Below are positions 29,712 to 41,184 of a stretch of DNA of 64,000 nucleotides, piece after piece (the first letter of the stretch is position 1; each line of letters begins with the position of its first letter). The stretch covers positions 1,426,001 to 1,490,000 of the forward strand of contig NZ_CP114280.1 in assembly GCF_029635795.1 (NCBI RefSeq), written 5' to 3'. The notes beneath the pieces are model-generated. The model worked only from the letters and a program-made list of their open reading frames with translations. It had not been told where the DNA came from and did not search any database. The DNA comes from Dickeya lacustris (GTDB taxonomy: Bacteria > Pseudomonadota > Gammaproteobacteria > Enterobacterales > Enterobacteriaceae). The translations under genes were made by a program, and so were the position numbers.

Positions 29712-30890
29712 TCAGACGCTTTTTACTGCAATTGTATCGCGTTGCATTTTTTTCTTGAGCGTGCGTTTAGTTCGGTCTACCACTTCACCGGCTAACTGAC
29801 CGCAGGCGGCATCAATATCATCGCCACGCGTCTTACGCACAATGGTGGTAAAACCATACTCCATGAGCACTTTGGAAAATCTGTCAACACGGCTATTCGA
29901 GCTACGACCGTATGGCGCGCCGGGGAAGGGGTTCCAGGGAATCAGGTTGATTTTACATGGCGTATCTTTCAGGCACTCGGCCAGTTGATGAGCATGCTCG
30001 GTTCCGTCATTGATGTGATCTAGCATCACATACTCCACGGTCACTCGTCCCTGATTCGCATTGGATTTATCTAGGTAACGTCGCACAGCCGCCAGGAAGG
30101 TTTCGATGTTATATTTTTTATTGATAGGCATGATTTCATTACGGATTTCATCCGTCGGCGCGTGCAAGGATATCGCCAATGCCACATCAATCATGTCACC
30201 CAACTTATCCAACGCAGGCACCACGCCAGAGGTAGAGAGCGTCACCCGGCGCTTAGAGAGGCCAAAACCGAAATCATCCAACATGATCTCCATCGCTGGC
30301 ACCACATTGGTCAGATTCAGTAGCGGCTCTCCCATGCCCATCATCACGACATTGGTAATAGGACGCTGACCGGTGACTTTGGCCGCGCCGATAATTTTAG
30401 CCGCACGCCACACCTGGCCGATAATCTCGGACACCCGCAGATTTCGGTTAAACCCCTGCTGTGCCGTTGAGCAAAATTTGCACTCCAACGCGCAGCCGAC
30501 CTGAGATGAGACGCACAGCGTGGCGCGCTCTTCCTCTGGGATGTATACCGTCTCGACCCGTTGACCATCGACTAAAATGGCCCATTTGATCGTACCATCA
30601 GAGGAGCGCTGCTCATCCACCACGTCTGGCGCACGGATTTCCGCTATTTCTTGTAACTTACCGCGCAGCACCTTATTGATGTCGGTCATTTGGTTAAAAT
30701 CATCACAGCAGTAGTGATAAATCCATTTCATCACCTGATCGGCACGGAAGGGTTTTTCGCCCAGTTCGGCAAAAAACGCGCGCATTTGCTGACGATTGAA
30801 ATCCAACAGGTTGATTTTTTGATTGCCGCTACGGGCAGCAGTAATCGCATCGGACACGGCGATTGCAGGAGATACAGTTTGCTCTGACAT
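29712..30890 (-). CDS. rlmN: dual-specificity 23S rRNA/tRNA adenosine C2 methyltransferase RlmN
   Basis: The 392-residue radical SAM enzyme methylates C2 of A2503 in 23S rRNA and A37 in some tRNAs. The radical SAM cluster motif is CALECKFC; the other catalytic cysteine is in [11 protein letters not shown] near the C-terminus. The N-terminus ([29 protein letters not shown]) is conserved. It lies upstream of pilW-rodZ-ispG in the same direction. Confidence 0.97.
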   Translation of the reverse strand: MSEQTVSPAIAVSDAITAARSGNQKINLLDFNRQQMRAFFAELGEKPFRADQVMKWIYHYCCDDFNQMTDINKVLRGKLQEIAEIRAPDVVDEQRSSDGTIKWAILVDGQRVETVYIPEEERATLCVSSQVGCALECKFCSTAQQGFNRNLRVSEIIGQVWRAAKIIGAAKVTGQRPITNVVMMGMGEPLLNLTNVVPAMEIMLDDFGFGLSKRRVTLSTSGVVPALDKLGDMIDVALAISLHAPTDEIRNEIMPINKKYNIETFLAAVRRYLDKSNANQGRVTVEYVMLDHINDGTEHAHQLAECLKDTPCKINLIPWNPFPGAPYGRSSNSRVDRFSKVLMEYGFTTIVRKTRGDDIDAACGQLAGEVVDRTKRTLKKKMQRDTIAVKSV

Positions 30891-31067
30891 AGCGTTGACT
30901 CATGGCCTCGTTGTTACACGTTGTGGCGCGAAAGGATGATGGATAATAACAGAAAGAAACGCCCCGGCAGAGCCATGCTCAACCGGGGCGCGGCATTGTA
31001 CAAATTTTATAATCTCCGCGCTACTTCAGCCGCATTTTTTACTGAATGCGCAGGATTGGGCACTGAA

Positions 31068-31499
31068 TTAACGGCTGCGCGGAAAAATTTCGTCGGCGCT
31101 AAAGAAATACGCAATTTCACGCTCGGCTGATTCAACAGAATCAGACCCGTGCACCGCGTTTGCCGTAAAGCTGTCTGCATAATCGGCACGCAGCGTACCC
31201 GCCAGCGCATTCGCCGGATTGGTTGCACCCATGATATCGCGGTTACGCTGCACAGCATTTTCTGCCTGCAACACCTGTACCATGATAGGGCCGGAAGTCA
31301 TGAAATCGACCAGGCCATCGAAAAACGGTTTGCCTTGATGTTCGGCGTAAAAACCTTCGGCCTGCTCGCGGCTTAAGTGCAGCATTTTAGAGGCAATGAT
31401 AGTGAAACCTGCGCTTTCGAAACGGGCATAAATCGCGCCAATGGCGTTTTTAGCAACAGCATTCGGCTTAATAATGGAAAAGGTACGTTCTATCGTCAT
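31068..31499 (-). CDS. ndk: nucleoside diphosphate kinase
   Basis: The 143-residue enzyme transfers the terminal phosphate between nucleoside triphosphates and diphosphates. The active-site His lies in NAVHGSDS; Kpn-loop and substrate residues ([16 protein letters not shown]) are present. The start [14 protein letters not shown] at 31499 matches the family. The frame stays open 306 bases upstream without similarity, which looks accidental. Confidence 0.96.
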   Translation of the reverse strand: MTIERTFSIIKPNAVAKNAIGAIYARFESAGFTIIASKMLHLSREQAEGFYAEHQGKPFFDGLVDFMTSGPIMVQVLQAENAVQRNRDIMGATNPANALAGTLRADYADSFTANAVHGSDSVESAEREIAYFFSADEIFPRSR

Positions 31500-31889
31500 A
31501 GTTTTCTCATCCAACAGTGTTCGAGAATGGCAGAAGTTATAGAGCGCGAACGTTGATGACTGACGACTACCCACGCCTGTGCGTTCGGTAATGCGTATCC
31601 ACCAGACAAGCAGCGACTCTCTCTGCGCCTCAGTAAGGTGGCGCAGATTATAGGGGCACACCTGCAACTTTCCCACCGGGGAAATAACATTTTCGTAAAA
31701 AAAATTATCCCGATTGCTCATAACACAATAACAATCGTGATGACGGCCTGAGCGCAATGCTGCGCCAATACTTGCGTTCACATCAGAAATGTTTAGCCAC
31801 CACACAGCCAGAATATGGCAAAGTCGCGTATTCTGATGACCCTCTACCCCAGACTGAATACAACCGCCTTACTGCTCAAGGGAGATTTT
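31500..31889. other. intergenic region between ndk and sseA
   Basis: The 390 bases hold the two divergent promoters. In E. coli pbpC and yfhM lie in this interval; they are absent here. I see no RNA gene, and the long open frame on the minus strand (to 31805) has no recognisable product. Confidence 0.5.
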
Positions 31890-32741
31890 ATGCCTACATC
31901 AGCCGATTTATTTGTCAGTGCATCCTGGTTGAATGCTCATCTTGATGATGAAGATATTCAGCTCGTTGACGCACGCATGCTGCCAGTTGGCGATGAAACG
32001 CGAGATATTTATGCGGAGTACCGGGCTGCACACCTGCCGGATGCCGTGTTTTTTGATATTGAGCGGCTTTCCGAGCAGCAAACATCGCTGCCACATATGA
32101 TGCCTGATGCCGCCACCTTCGCCCGCGCGCTGAGTCAGCTCGGCCTCAGTGAACACCGACATCTGATCATTTACGACGAAGGCAATCTCTTTTCCGCGCC
32201 ACGCGCCTGGTGGATGTTAACGCTGGCCGGGGCGCAAAGAGTTTCCCTCCTTAGCGGGGGATTGGCAGGCTGGAAGCAGCAAGGTTTCCCCCTGCAACAA
32301 GGCGATGTCGCCCTCCCTTCAGCAACTTTTCAGGTACAACCCTATCCCCACGGCGCAATACGCTCACAGGATGAGGTGCTGGCCGTTAGCCAAAACGGTA
32401 ATGAGCAAATCGTTGATGCACGCGCGGCAGCGCGCTTTTTCGGACAAACGGATGAACCCCGCGAGGGGCTGCGGCGCGGCCACATTCCCGGCAGTTTCAA
32501 CGTTCCCTGGAATGTGCTGGTCGCCGATGGCGCACTCAAACCCAACCATGAATTGGCAACCCTATTCGAACAGGCTGGGGTGGATATTCAACGACCGATT
32601 ATCGCCAGCTGTGGTTCCGGCGTTACGGCCTCGGTCGTGATATTGGCGCTATACGCTCTTAATGCTCCCAGCGTCTCGCTGTACGATGGTTCATGGAGCG
32701 AATGGGGCGCTCGCCATGATCTCCCCATCGCAACGGCATAA
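31890..32741 (+). CDS. sseA: 3-mercaptopyruvate sulfurtransferase SseA
   Basis: The 283-residue protein has two rhodanese domains. The active cysteine is in the CGSGVTAS loop (about residue 239), the signature of mercaptopyruvate sulfurtransferases rather than thiosulfate-specific enzymes. The N-terminal rhodanese domain is inactive, as usual. GGGAG precedes the ATG at 31890; an in-frame upstream ATG at 31815 has no homology. It moves sulfur from 3-mercaptopyruvate to cyanide or thiols. Confidence 0.93.
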   Translation: MPTSADLFVSASWLNAHLDDEDIQLVDARMLPVGDETRDIYAEYRAAHLPDAVFFDIERLSEQQTSLPHMMPDAATFARALSQLGLSEHRHLIIYDEGNLFSAPRAWWMLTLAGAQRVSLLSGGLAGWKQQGFPLQQGDVALPSATFQVQPYPHGAIRSQDEVLAVSQNGNEQIVDARAAARFFGQTDEPREGLRRGHIPGSFNVPWNVLVADGALKPNHELATLFEQAGVDIQRPIIASCGSGVTASVVILALYALNAPSVSLYDGSWSEWGARHDLPIATA

Positions 32742-32781
32742 TCACTGATTGTGGGCACAGAGATAATCCCTGTGCCCCTAT

Positions 32782-33579
32782 TTACGCTGGTGCGTTATTT
32801 TTAAAATCGCGCAGGAAACTTCCCCACTTACGCTCATAAAACGGCGTGGTATGGCGAATCAGAAAATGGCTGATACCCGGTTCATTTTCGCTGACAACGC
32901 ATAAGTCCACCGGTCGGTCATCCGGCTGAGTATCTGTTGCAACCAATCCCGCCTCCTGAATCAGCGTCTCTAGCGCATCCCCCTGCGCATCAAGCCCTAT
33001 CAGCCAATGTGGTTCGGTTTCATCAGGCTCCTGAATATGTGCGATAAACGCGCGCTTCACGTAACCGTGCTTCTTAAACAGCTCCGTCAACGAGTGGGTC
33101 ATTTGCGCGGGCAGCGCTTCGGGTACGCTAATTTTTAACGCCACATCACCATCAAGAATTTGCTGTTGCGCCAGACTATTACCTGATTCGCTGGCGAGCA
33201 GATGGTCAATTTCCTGGGGTAAAAACTCTTTACCGTAGGGTAACTTCGGGTTGAGAAATAACGTGGCGCCTCGGGTAGTTTCAAACAGAGTCCGGGTAGG
33301 CAACGCCAGAAACGCCTGTTCGCTGTCCACTGCCTGCTGCAAGGCCGCCAGCGAAGAGAAAAACACAATCGCAGAGCTGCCATCCGGCTTTTCCCAGTGT
33401 TGTAACTGTAAAGCGCTACCAGCCAGCAAACGGGGTTCCGTTAAAATCTCCTCTTCGCTGCGACCCAGTACATACACCGTCGCCTCCAGCAATTCTCGAA
33501 AAAACTCAGGCCGGTGCGCGGGTTCCGAAGTCGCCTGCACCAGTACCTCTTCCAGTCGGTTTTGGGGTGAAAACTCCAT
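32782..33579 (-). CDS. sseB: SseB family protein
   Basis: The 265-residue protein matches E. coli SseB (enhanced serine sensitivity), with EPAHRPEFFRELLEATVYVLG near the N-terminus, PYGKEFLPQEI in the middle and PFYERKWGSFLRDFK at the C-terminus. The molecular role is unsettled. The start at 33579 is taken because GAGGAA lies just upstream; two more ATGs occur at 33591 and 33594. It is convergent with sseA, only 40 bases away. Confidence 0.9.
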   Translation of the reverse strand: MEFSPQNRLEEVLVQATSEPAHRPEFFRELLEATVYVLGRSEEEILTEPRLLAGSALQLQHWEKPDGSSAIVFFSSLAALQQAVDSEQAFLALPTRTLFETTRGATLFLNPKLPYGKEFLPQEIDHLLASESGNSLAQQQILDGDVALKISVPEALPAQMTHSLTELFKKHGYVKRAFIAHIQEPDETEPHWLIGLDAQGDALETLIQEAGLVATDTQPDDRPVDLCVVSENEPGISHFLIRHTTPFYERKWGSFLRDFKNNAPA

Positions 33580-33680
33580 CGTATTCCTCATCATCGATTA
33601 CGCCAATGCCAGGACGAATGAGCAGGCCGCATACGTTTGCTGGCCGCCGCCTGGCATCCGGCGCATCCGTCAGATAAAAC

Positions 33681-33704
33681 AACAGGGCACATGAGTGCCC
33701 TGTT
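33681..33704 (-). terminator. intrinsic terminator after pepB
   Basis: AACAGGGCAC and GTGCCCTGTT form a perfect 10-bp stem with a 4-base loop. On the minus strand TTGTTTTATC lies immediately beyond it, 24 bases past the pepB stop. Confidence 0.85.
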
Positions 33705-33727
33705 CACTGTGATAACAGGCGTGGGAA

Positions 33728-35023
33728 TTAACCCGCCTTGCTCAACAAGAAATCCGCCAGCGTACGTACGCCAACTCCCGTCGCGCCTGCCGCCCATTGT
33801 TCCACCGCCGACTTGCGATAAGTCGCCGAACAGTCAATGTGCAGCCAACCTTGCTGATAATGTTTCACAAAATGCGACAGGAACGCCGCCGCTGTGCTGG
33901 CACCGGCAGTGTGGGCCGCACCTGCGACGTTATTCAACTCGGCGAAATTCGATGGTAAATGCTGGCGATGGAACTCTTCCAGCGGCAAGCGCCAGAAGGG
34001 TTCGCCTTCGCGACGCGCGCTTTGCATCAGAGAGTCAATCATCGCATCATCGAAGCTGAACAGTGCGTGATAATCGTTGCCGAGCGCGGTTTTGGCTGCA
34101 CCGGTCAGCGTCGCACAATCAATCAACCACTGTGGGTTTTGCTCAGACGCATCGATCAGCCCATCAGCCAGCACCAGTCGCCCTTCGGCATCCGTGTTCA
34201 TGACTTCTACGGTTTTTCCGTTGCGATAACGGATGATGTCACCCAGGCGGAACGCATTGCCACTGACCATATTGTCCGCACAGCACAGATACAGTTTGAC
34301 CCGCTGTTTCAGCCCGCGTGCGGCGGCCAGCGCCAGTGCGCCCGTTACCAGCGCCGCACCGCCCATATCAGACTTCATGGAGTCCATGAAGCTACTTCCT
34401 TTCAGGCTATAGCCACCGGAATCGAACGTAATGCCTTTACCGACCAGACACGCCAGTACCGGCGCATCCGCCTTGCCGGTGGGGTTAAAATCAAGCGCCA
34501 GCAAGACAGGTTGACGCTCAGAACCACGCCCGACAGTATGCAACCCGCTATAGTTTTGCTCGCGTAAGTCTTCACCTTTGGTGATGCGGTAAGAGATGGC
34601 TTCGCCTGCAACGCTGCACAGCAAGTCAATCGCGCGAGTGGCCAGCTGCTCAGGGCCAAGATCCTCGGCAGGCAAATTGATGGTGTCGCGCACCCAATCA
34701 ACAATCTTCAAACGGTGTTGCAGCTCTTGCTGTTGATCATCCGCCAGCGTTGCCCACTCCACAGTGCGCTTGCCTTTCGGCCCACGGAACCCCTGCCAGA
34801 AAGCCCAGCTATGCTCCAGGTTCCAGCCTTCTCCTGCCAGTTTGACATGCCGAATCCCCTGCCCATCCAGTTTACGGGCGGCACGCTGAATGATGGCCTG
34901 CGGTTTTTCGCCAGACAGGTGAATAGTGAACCCCTGCTCATTCGCCGTTAATGCGGCTTTTTCACCCCAGCGGGCGTCCGCTGGCTGATGAGAAAGGGTA
35001 ATCAGCATCGCTTCAGTTGTCAT
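33728..35023 (-). CDS. pepB: aminopeptidase B (leucyl aminopeptidase family M17)
   Basis: The 431-residue metallopeptidase has the M17 signature [12 protein letters not shown] and the metal/catalytic segments [15 protein letters not shown] and KSDMGGAA. Two Mn or Zn ions should bind there. It is cytosolic and forms a hexamer in relatives. The start at 35023 ([11 protein letters not shown]) is chosen by homology; the frame opens at 35056. In E. coli it also follows the isc-iscX genes. Confidence 0.94.
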   Translation of the reverse strand: MTTEAMLITLSHQPADARWGEKAALTANEQGFTIHLSGEKPQAIIQRAARKLDGQGIRHVKLAGEGWNLEHSWAFWQGFRGPKGKRTVEWATLADDQQQELQHRLKIVDWVRDTINLPAEDLGPEQLATRAIDLLCSVAGEAISYRITKGEDLREQNYSGLHTVGRGSERQPVLLALDFNPTGKADAPVLACLVGKGITFDSGGYSLKGSSFMDSMKSDMGGAALVTGALALAAARGLKQRVKLYLCCADNMVSGNAFRLGDIIRYRNGKTVEVMNTDAEGRLVLADGLIDASEQNPQWLIDCATLTGAAKTALGNDYHALFSFDDAMIDSLMQSARREGEPFWRLPLEEFHRQHLPSNFAELNNVAGAAHTAGASTAAAFLSHFVKHYQQGWLHIDCSATYRKSAVEQWAAGATGVGVRTLADFLLSKAG

Positions 35024-35076
35024 ATCTACTCCATAAAGGGTCTGCTTATGTTGCACTAACCCATTATCGCTATGAT

Positions 35077-35113
35077 AAAAAAGAGAAAACGGGCCACCGC
35101 AAGGTAGCCCCGT
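35077..35113 (-). terminator. intrinsic terminator of the isc operon
   Basis: On the minus strand ACGGGGCTACC and GGTGGCCCGT pair around TTGC with one bulge, and TTTCTCTTTTTT follows. It begins ten bases after the iscX stop. Confidence 0.88.
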
Positions 35114-35122
35114 TCACCCGAT

Positions 35123-35323
35123 TTACTCCGCTTCGTCAAGCCACACTAACAGGATAGCTTCGAGAATTTTTTCGTTTGATGCTTCTGGCTCATCGTCAAA
35201 CTCATCCAGTTCACAAATCCAGCGGTGCAGATCGGTAAAACGTACCGTTTTCGGGTCAATCTCAGGATAAAGATCGTACAGCGCTTCACCGATTTCGCGG
35301 CTATCAGTCCATTTCAGTCCCAT
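35123..35323 (-). CDS. iscX: Fe-S assembly adaptor protein IscX
   Basis: The 66-residue acidic protein binds IscS and iron and modulates cluster assembly. The sequence [17 protein letters not shown] and a DE-rich C-terminal half match E. coli IscX (YfhJ). It is the last gene of the isc operon, 12 bases after fdx. Confidence 0.95.
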   Translation of the reverse strand: MGLKWTDSREIGEALYDLYPEIDPKTVRFTDLHRWICELDEFDDEPEASNEKILEAILLVWLDEAE

Positions 35324-35335
35324 AGATGACTCCGA

Positions 35336-35671
35336 TTAATGTTCGCGTGCATGGTTAATGGTGTAGCGAGGAATCTCTACCACCAGATCTTCATCGGTAA
35401 CGCGCGCCTGACATCCCAGACGGCTTTCCGGCTCCAGACCCCAGGCTTTATCCAGCATATCATCTTCATCTTCGGTACTTTCCGCCAATGAATCAAATCC
35501 TTCGCGGACAATACAGTGGCAGGTTGTACAAGCGCAGGATTTTTCACACGCGTGCTCAATTTCAATACCATTGCGCAGTGCGACATCCAGAATGGTTTCA
35601 CCACGCTTCGCTTCCAGCACCGCGCCTTGCGGACACAAATCCTGATGCGGCAGAAAAACAATCTTGGGCAT
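35336..35671 (-). CDS. fdx: [2Fe-2S] ferredoxin of the isc operon
   Basis: The 111-residue adrenodoxin-type ferredoxin supplies electrons for cluster assembly. The cluster cysteines are in CEKSCACTTC and, further on, RLGCQAR. The start MPKIVFLPH at 35671 is the family start and lies one base from the hscA stop; the frame is open to 35740 inside hscA. Confidence 0.96.
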   Translation of the reverse strand: MPKIVFLPHQDLCPQGAVLEAKRGETILDVALRNGIEIEHACEKSCACTTCHCIVREGFDSLAESTEDEDDMLDKAWGLEPESRLGCQARVTDEDLVVEIPRYTINHAREH

Positions 35672-35672
35672 G

Positions 35673-37523
35673 TTATACCTCGTCCACAGAATGACCCGCC
35701 AGCGCACGCCGAATGGACTCATCCATACGACGGGCCGCAAATTCCTGGGTTTGTTGGTCTAATGTTTTAATCGCTGCTTCAATGGCTGAAGCATCCGTTC
35801 CCTGTGCGGCCTGCTGTAGTTGCAGGCTGGCAGCATCAATCGCCGCCCGCTCTTGTTCACTTAATAATGCAGCATCTGATGCCAGCGCGCTGCCAAGGCT
35901 TTCCAGCACCCGGGCAGCCTCCACCCGTTGCTCCGCCAGCATACGTGCGCCGACATCATGCTGCGCATTCTGCATCGAATCTTTAATCATGGTGGCGATT
36001 TCATCATCGCTCAATCCATAGGAGGGTTTGACGGTAATCGACGCTTCCACACCGGTGGATTTCTCCATCGCCGTCACGCTCAGTAGCCCATCCGCATCAA
36101 CCTGAAATGTCACTCTGATGTGCGCGCCGCCTGCCGGCATCGCAGGAATACCGCGCAAAGTAAAACGCCCCAAAGAACGACAGTCTTGCACCAACTCACG
36201 TTCACCTTGTAAAACGTGAATCATCATGGCGGTCTGCCCGTCTTTGAAGGTGGTGAATTCCTGAGCCCGCGCCACTGGAATCGTGGTGTTGCGGGGAATC
36301 ACTTTTTCCACCAGCCCGCCCATGGTTTCCAATCCAAGAGAGAGTGGAATCACATCCAGCAGCAGCATCTCGCTGTCAGGCTTATTCCCCACCAAAATAT
36401 CAGCCTGAATCGCCGCGCCGATAGCCACTACTCTGTCTGGGTCAATGGCAGTAAGCGGTGTGCGACCAAAGAATTCGCCGACCTGCTCACGTACCAGCGG
36501 CACACGGGTCGAGCCACCGACCATCACCACCTCTTTGACCTCATCGGCATCGACACCGGCATCTTTTAACGTGCGACGGCAAGACAGCAAGGTACGTTTT
36601 ACCAGCGGCGCGATTAATGCATTGAACTGTTCACGGCTCATTTCGCCTTGCCAGCCAGCGACAGCTATCGCTACGCGCGGGGCATCACTTAGCGCAATTT
36701 TCGTGTCTATGGCCGTATTGAGCAGCGCTTGCTGTAGCTGATGATCGCCACGCTCGGTAATCCCGGCCTGCTCACGAATCCACTCAACCACCAGATTATC
36801 AAAGTCATCGCCGCCAAGCGCTGAATCACCGCCAGTGGCCAGCACTTCGAACACCCCACGGCTTAGACGTAAAATCGAAATATCAAACGTACCGCCACCC
36901 AGGTCATAAACCGCAATGACCCCTTCCTGACCAGAGTCCAGACCGTACGCTATCGCCGCCGCCGTCGGCTCATTGAGCAAGCGCAGCACATGCAGCCCGG
37001 CCAGCCGCGCAGCGTCTTTTGTGCCCTGGCGTTGGGCATCATCAAAATAAGCGGGAACCGTAATCACAACGCCATCAGGCAAGCCGTTGAGTGCCGCCTC
37101 GGCACGCTCGGTCAGCGCGGTCAGAATATCGGCTGACACCTGAATCGGGTTACGCGGGCCGGCTGCAGTCTGCAATACCGGCGAGCCATTGTCGCTGGCG
37201 TCAAACTGATAGGGCAGATGAGGATAGCGCTGTTGAATGTCAGCCAGCGAGCGCCCCATTAATCGTTTAACCGAACTGATGGTGTTCACCGGATCGACCA
37301 CCGCCTGCTGACGCGCCTGCCAGCCCACCTGCTGCCCGTCCGCGCCGTAATGCACGACCGATGGCAACAAATGACGCCCGTCATGGTCAGGCAAAGTTTG
37401 AGCTTCACCGCTACGCACCGTCGCGACCAGAGAGTGCGTCGTGCCCAGATCAATTCCCACCGCCAGACGATGCTGATGCGGGGCGGCACTCAGCCCGGGT
37501 TCGCTGATTTGTAATAAGGCCAT
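35673..37523 (-). CDS. hscA: Hsp70-type chaperone HscA
   Basis: The 616-residue Hsp70 is dedicated to releasing clusters from IscU. Nucleotide-binding signatures are [40 protein letters not shown] and [10 protein letters not shown]. The substrate domain follows [12 protein letters not shown]. It acts with HscB, which lies upstream; the LPPVK motif it recognises is present in IscU here. Confidence 0.96.
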   Translation of the reverse strand: MALLQISEPGLSAAPHQHRLAVGIDLGTTHSLVATVRSGEAQTLPDHDGRHLLPSVVHYGADGQQVGWQARQQAVVDPVNTISSVKRLMGRSLADIQQRYPHLPYQFDASDNGSPVLQTAAGPRNPIQVSADILTALTERAEAALNGLPDGVVITVPAYFDDAQRQGTKDAARLAGLHVLRLLNEPTAAAIAYGLDSGQEGVIAVYDLGGGTFDISILRLSRGVFEVLATGGDSALGGDDFDNLVVEWIREQAGITERGDHQLQQALLNTAIDTKIALSDAPRVAIAVAGWQGEMSREQFNALIAPLVKRTLLSCRRTLKDAGVDADEVKEVVMVGGSTRVPLVREQVGEFFGRTPLTAIDPDRVVAIGAAIQADILVGNKPDSEMLLLDVIPLSLGLETMGGLVEKVIPRNTTIPVARAQEFTTFKDGQTAMMIHVLQGERELVQDCRSLGRFTLRGIPAMPAGGAHIRVTFQVDADGLLSVTAMEKSTGVEASITVKPSYGLSDDEIATMIKDSMQNAQHDVGARMLAEQRVEAARVLESLGSALASDAALLSEQERAAIDAASLQLQQAAQGTDASAIEAAIKTLDQQTQEFAARRMDESIRRALAGHSVDEV

Positions 37524-37716
37524 ATTGAGCTTCCATCCATTAGCAGAAAGCCTGTCTATCGCATGTCCACCGGGGTGGTGTCACATCAACAGGCTTTCGC
37601 CAAACTGTATTGGCGTAAATGATATTGGCGTAATGTCTTGTATAGTAAATCGTTTTGTATGGTATATCGCTTATTCGGCAACGGTTGCATGACTCAGAGC
37701 ATCACTGCGCGCACAC

Positions 37717-38235
37717 TTATCGCTCCAGCCACTGCTCTTCAAGTTGTTCAACTTGTTGACGAAGCCGATCAAAAAAGCGCAGTTTACGCACCATATCGGC
37801 TGCATTTGGCCAATCCATTGCATCAAGCGCTGACTGCATCTGTTCGCTGCGTTCGCGTATCATGGCTTGCAGGCGCTTCTCAAACGCCGATAGCGCAGCC
37901 TCGGCATCAGGGCGACGTTCGATATCATCCAGCTCTTCGCGTAGTTCCATTTGCGCCATCAGAAAAGCAGTATCATGCAACGTATGCTGTTCATTACCTA
38001 AATCAAAACCGTGCAAAGATAGCATATACTCTGCGCGTTTCAGTGGATGTTTCAGCGTTTGATATGCGTTATTGATAGTCGCAGCCTGCTGTAATGCCAG
38101 CATTCGCTCGCGCTCCGGGCTTGAAGCGAATCGGTCAGGGTGGAACTGGCGTTGCAATTCCTGAAAGCGGGAAGCAAGCAGGCTGCCATCCACGTTGTAG
38201 CGAATTGGCAGCCCGAATAAAGTAAAATAATCCAT
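37717..38235 (-). CDS. hscB: J-domain co-chaperone HscB
   Basis: The 172-residue protein has an N-terminal J domain with the HPD triad in RQFHPDRF and a C-terminal helical domain that holds IscU. It stimulates the HscA ATPase. The start [13 protein letters not shown] at 38235 is conserved; the frame opens further upstream at 38445. A 193-base gap separates it from hscA, longer than the few bases seen in E. coli. Confidence 0.94.
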   Translation of the reverse strand: MDYFTLFGLPIRYNVDGSLLASRFQELQRQFHPDRFASSPERERMLALQQAATINNAYQTLKHPLKRAEYMLSLHGFDLGNEQHTLHDTAFLMAQMELREELDDIERRPDAEAALSAFEKRLQAMIRERSEQMQSALDAMDWPNAADMVRKLRFFDRLRQQVEQLEEQWLER

Positions 38236-38486
38236 AATGCGCTCTGGGTTTACAGACAAGCGAGGCGAGCCCGCCACGTTATCTTTCAACGCTGTATAAA
38301 GCGGCACAGCATCTGTACCGCCCCAACAGCGCAAATGCAAATAACGCAGCGAACATCGTGTCAACACGTTACGTTTACCAGCCGTCAAACCAGCTTCACC
38401 GTCGTGAAAACAGCGAGGCTGGCACGGCAAAACGTCAGTGATCAATCCGTGCGATTAAACATTCGTGCGGTTAGATATTCTTGCGG

Positions 38487-38810
38487 TTAAACATTAAAGC
38501 TTTCGCCGCAACCACACTCGCTGGAAACGTTCGGGTTATTGAATTTAAAGCCTTCGTTCAGACCTTCCTTGACGAAATCCAACTGCGTGCCATCAAGATA
38601 GACCAGACTCTTACCATCAATAATGACCTTCACGCCTTTGTCTTCAAACACCACATCATCAGCGTTTAATTCATCAACAAATTCCAGTACATACGCCATA
38701 CCGGAACAGCCGGACGTTCTCACACCCAGACGCAGGCCGACGCCTTTGCCACGGTTGGCCATAAAGGCGTTGACGCGTTGCGCAGCGCTGTCGCTCAGGG
38801 TAATCGACAT
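38487..38810 (-). CDS. iscA: iron-sulfur cluster assembly protein IscA
   Basis: The 107-residue A-type carrier has three conserved cysteines, one in [10 protein letters not shown] and two in CGCGESF. It carries iron or clusters to target proteins. It is 26 bases from iscU. A 251-base gap to hscB follows and shows no extra gene. Confidence 0.96.
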   Translation of the reverse strand: MSITLSDSAAQRVNAFMANRGKGVGLRLGVRTSGCSGMAYVLEFVDELNADDVVFEDKGVKVIIDGKSLVYLDGTQLDFVKEGLNEGFKFNNPNVSSECGCGESFNV

Positions 38811-38836
38811 ACCAAAACCTCTAATTCGTCTGTCTG

Positions 38837-39223
38837 TTATTTGTCGCTGCGTTTGCTTTTATAATCGGCAATCGCTGCTTTGATAGCATCTTCAGCCAGA
38901 ATAGAGCAGTGAATCTTCACTGGCGGTAATTCTAGTTCTTCAGCAATTTGTGTGTTTTTGATGGATTCCGCTTCGTTCAGGCTTTTCCCTTTCACCCACT
39001 CCGTCACCAGTGAGCTTGAAGCAATCGCCGAACCACAGCCGTAAGTCTTAAAACGCGCATCTTCAATGATGCCCTGCTCGTTCACTTTGATCTGTAACTT
39101 CATTACGTCGCCACATGCTGGCGCTCCCACCATGCCGCTACCGATATTCGGATCGGATGAGTCGAACGAACCGACATTGCGCGGATTTTCATAGTGATCA
39201 ATTACTTTTTCGCTGTAAGCCAT
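38837..39223 (-). CDS. iscU: iron-sulfur scaffold protein IscU
   Basis: The 128-residue scaffold on which clusters form has cysteines in [15 protein letters not shown] and KIHCS, with the key Asp in the first motif. The HscA-binding motif LPPVK precedes the last Cys. It lies 24 bases after iscS. Confidence 0.97.
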   Translation of the reverse strand: MAYSEKVIDHYENPRNVGSFDSSDPNIGSGMVGAPACGDVMKLQIKVNEQGIIEDARFKTYGCGSAIASSSLVTEWVKGKSLNEAESIKNTQIAEELELPPVKIHCSILAEDAIKAAIADYKSKRSDK

Positions 39224-39247
39224 AATATGTGTCCTGATTCTTGCGAA

Positions 39248-40462
39248 TTAATGATGCGCCCATTCGATGCTGTTGATATCCACGCCGGATTTGAACATCT
39301 CCCACAGTGGGGAAAGATCACGCAGACGGCCAATGGATTTACGAACCAGATCGATGGTGTAGTCAATTTCTTCTTCAGTGGTGAAGCGACCCAGTGAGAA
39401 ACGAATTGAACTGTGGGCCAGTTCATCGCTCATTCCCAGCGCTCGCAACACATAGGAAGGTTCCAGGCTGGCTGAGGTACAGGCCGAACCGGAAGAAACT
39501 GCCAGATCTTTTAGTGCCATGATCAACGATTCGCCTTCAACATAGTTGAAGCTGACGTTGAGAATGTTTGGCACGCCCTGTTCCAGATCACCATTCAGGT
39601 ACACTTCTTCAATATCGTTGATGCCATGCCACAACCGATCGCGAAGGGCACGCAAACGCGCAGATTCTTGCGCCATTTCGTCCCTGGCAATGCGATACGC
39701 TTCGCCCATTCCCACAATTTGGTGTACAGGCAAGGTTCCTGAACGCATGCCGCGTTCGTGACCACCGCCATGCATTTGCGCTTCAATACGTATGCGTGGT
39801 TTACGGCGAACATAGAGCGCGCCAATCCCTTTCGGGCCATAAATTTTGTGGCCGGAGAAAGACATCAGATCAACTTTCAGTTGGCTGAGATCAATAGGCA
39901 GTTTACCAACGCTCTGGGTCGCATCAACATGGAAAACAATGCCACGGCTACGGCACATTTCACCGATAGTGGCAATGTCCTGCACCACACCTATCTCATT
40001 GTTAACATGCATAATAGACACAAGAATTGTGTCTTCACGCATAGCCGCTTCCAGCTCAGTCAACGAGATAATGCCGTTACGCTGTGGCGCCAGATACGTC
40101 ACCTCAAAGCCTTCACGCTCTAACTGGCGGCAAGTATCCAACACGGCTTTGTGTTCAGTTTTGCTGGTGATGATGTGTTTGCCTTTCTTCTGATAGAAAT
40201 TGGCCACACCCTTGATAGCCAAGTTATCAGACTCGGTCGCTCCAGACGTGAAGACTATCTCACGCGGATCGGCACCAACCAGTTCGGCTATCTGATTACG
40301 TGCGATATCAACCGCCTCTTCCGCCTGCCAGCCAAAACGGTGGGAACGGGAAGCCGGGTTGCCAAAAGTGCCATCCAGCGTTAGACACTGCATCATTTTT
40401 TCCGCTACACGCGGGTCAACCGGCGTAGTAGCAGAATAATCCAGATAAATGGGTAACTTCAT
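39248..40462 (-). CDS. iscS: cysteine desulfurase IscS
   Basis: The 404-residue PLP enzyme takes sulfur from cysteine. The PLP lysine is in [12 protein letters not shown] and the persulfide cysteine in [14 protein letters not shown]. The C-terminus ENSIEW-type ([11 protein letters not shown]) is that of group I desulfurases. It follows iscR by 78 bases. Confidence 0.97.
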   Translation of the reverse strand: MKLPIYLDYSATTPVDPRVAEKMMQCLTLDGTFGNPASRSHRFGWQAEEAVDIARNQIAELVGADPREIVFTSGATESDNLAIKGVANFYQKKGKHIITSKTEHKAVLDTCRQLEREGFEVTYLAPQRNGIISLTELEAAMREDTILVSIMHVNNEIGVVQDIATIGEMCRSRGIVFHVDATQSVGKLPIDLSQLKVDLMSFSGHKIYGPKGIGALYVRRKPRIRIEAQMHGGGHERGMRSGTLPVHQIVGMGEAYRIARDEMAQESARLRALRDRLWHGINDIEEVYLNGDLEQGVPNILNVSFNYVEGESLIMALKDLAVSSGSACTSASLEPSYVLRALGMSDELAHSSIRFSLGRFTTEEEIDYTIDLVRKSIGRLRDLSPLWEMFKSGVDINSIEWAHH

Positions 40463-40540
40463 TGCTCTTAAACTCCGTACATCACATCAAAACGTTCAAG
40501 GCGTTTTGTTCTTTATTTCGTTCGGCACGCAAGACTTCGT

Positions 40541-41035
40541 TCAGGCACGCAAGTTGACGTTGATGGTTTCTTGTATGCGACCATTAGCAGTACGGCGCGT
40601 GTCAGCATCCTGACGATCCGCGACGTCCAACACTTCTTTGTTATTGACCAGCTCATCCAGCGTAATGTTATTGAGGAATTCGCTGATACGCTCACTCAAA
40701 TCACGCCACAGGGTATGCGTCAAACAGCGATCGCCACCCTGACAGCCCTCTTTACCCTGACAACGGGTAGCATCAACAGATTCGTCAACGGCCGAAATCA
40801 CTGAACCGATGGCGATTTGCGCGGCATCTTTACCTAACAGATAGCCACCACCCGGACCACGAACGCTGGCAACCAGGCCATGTTTACGCAGGCGTGAAAA
40901 CAGCTGCTCCAGATAAGAAAGCGAAATACCCTGACGTTCAGAGATATCAGCCAGCGGAACCGGGCCTTCTTTTGAGTGCAACGCCACATCCAGCATGGCG
41001 GTAACGGCATAGCGGCCTTTCGATGTCAGTCTCAT
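40541..41035 (-). CDS. iscR: Fe-S cluster regulator IscR
   Basis: The 164-residue Rrf2-family repressor has an N-terminal winged helix (residues 1-75) and the cluster cysteines in [14 protein letters not shown] (about 92, 98 and 104), with the fourth ligand a histidine nearby (THTLWRD). It senses cluster supply and represses its own operon; two matching sites lie upstream of its start. Confidence 0.96.
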   Translation of the reverse strand: MRLTSKGRYAVTAMLDVALHSKEGPVPLADISERQGISLSYLEQLFSRLRKHGLVASVRGPGGGYLLGKDAAQIAIGSVISAVDESVDATRCQGKEGCQGGDRCLTHTLWRDLSERISEFLNNITLDELVNNKEVLDVADRQDADTRRTANGRIQETINVNLRA

Positions 41036-41121
41036 GTTAGTGGTATCCGTAAGATAAACATGTATTATTAAGACAAGTATGATGAGTCAAGTATACATAG
41101 CACGAAGATGAGTCTGACATT

Positions 41122-41143
41122 CCCGAGTATTTTAGTCAACTAT
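41122..41143 (-). promoter_or_regulatory. IscR type 1 box, proximal
   Basis: Read on the minus strand, ATAGTTGACTAAAATACTCG matches the type 1 IscR site (cluster-bound IscR), as in the E. coli iscR promoter. It lies 87 bases from the iscR start, where the -35 region is expected. Confidence 0.8.
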
Positions 41144-41147
41144 TTAA

Positions 41148-41168
41148 CCGAGTAAATAACTCAACTAT
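41148..41168 (-). promoter_or_regulatory. IscR type 1 box, distal
   Basis: A second copy on the minus strand, ATAGTTGAGTTATTTACTCG, repeats the first with a 26-base period. Tandem boxes are the known arrangement for autorepression of iscRSUA. Confidence 0.75.
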
Positions 41169-41184
41169 TTTTCACTCAACCGGA

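Noticed and set aside
31500..31805. Open frame of about 100 codons extending ndk upstream
   Set aside because: The ndk family start is at 31499; the extension lacks any ribosome site, domain or conserved motif.
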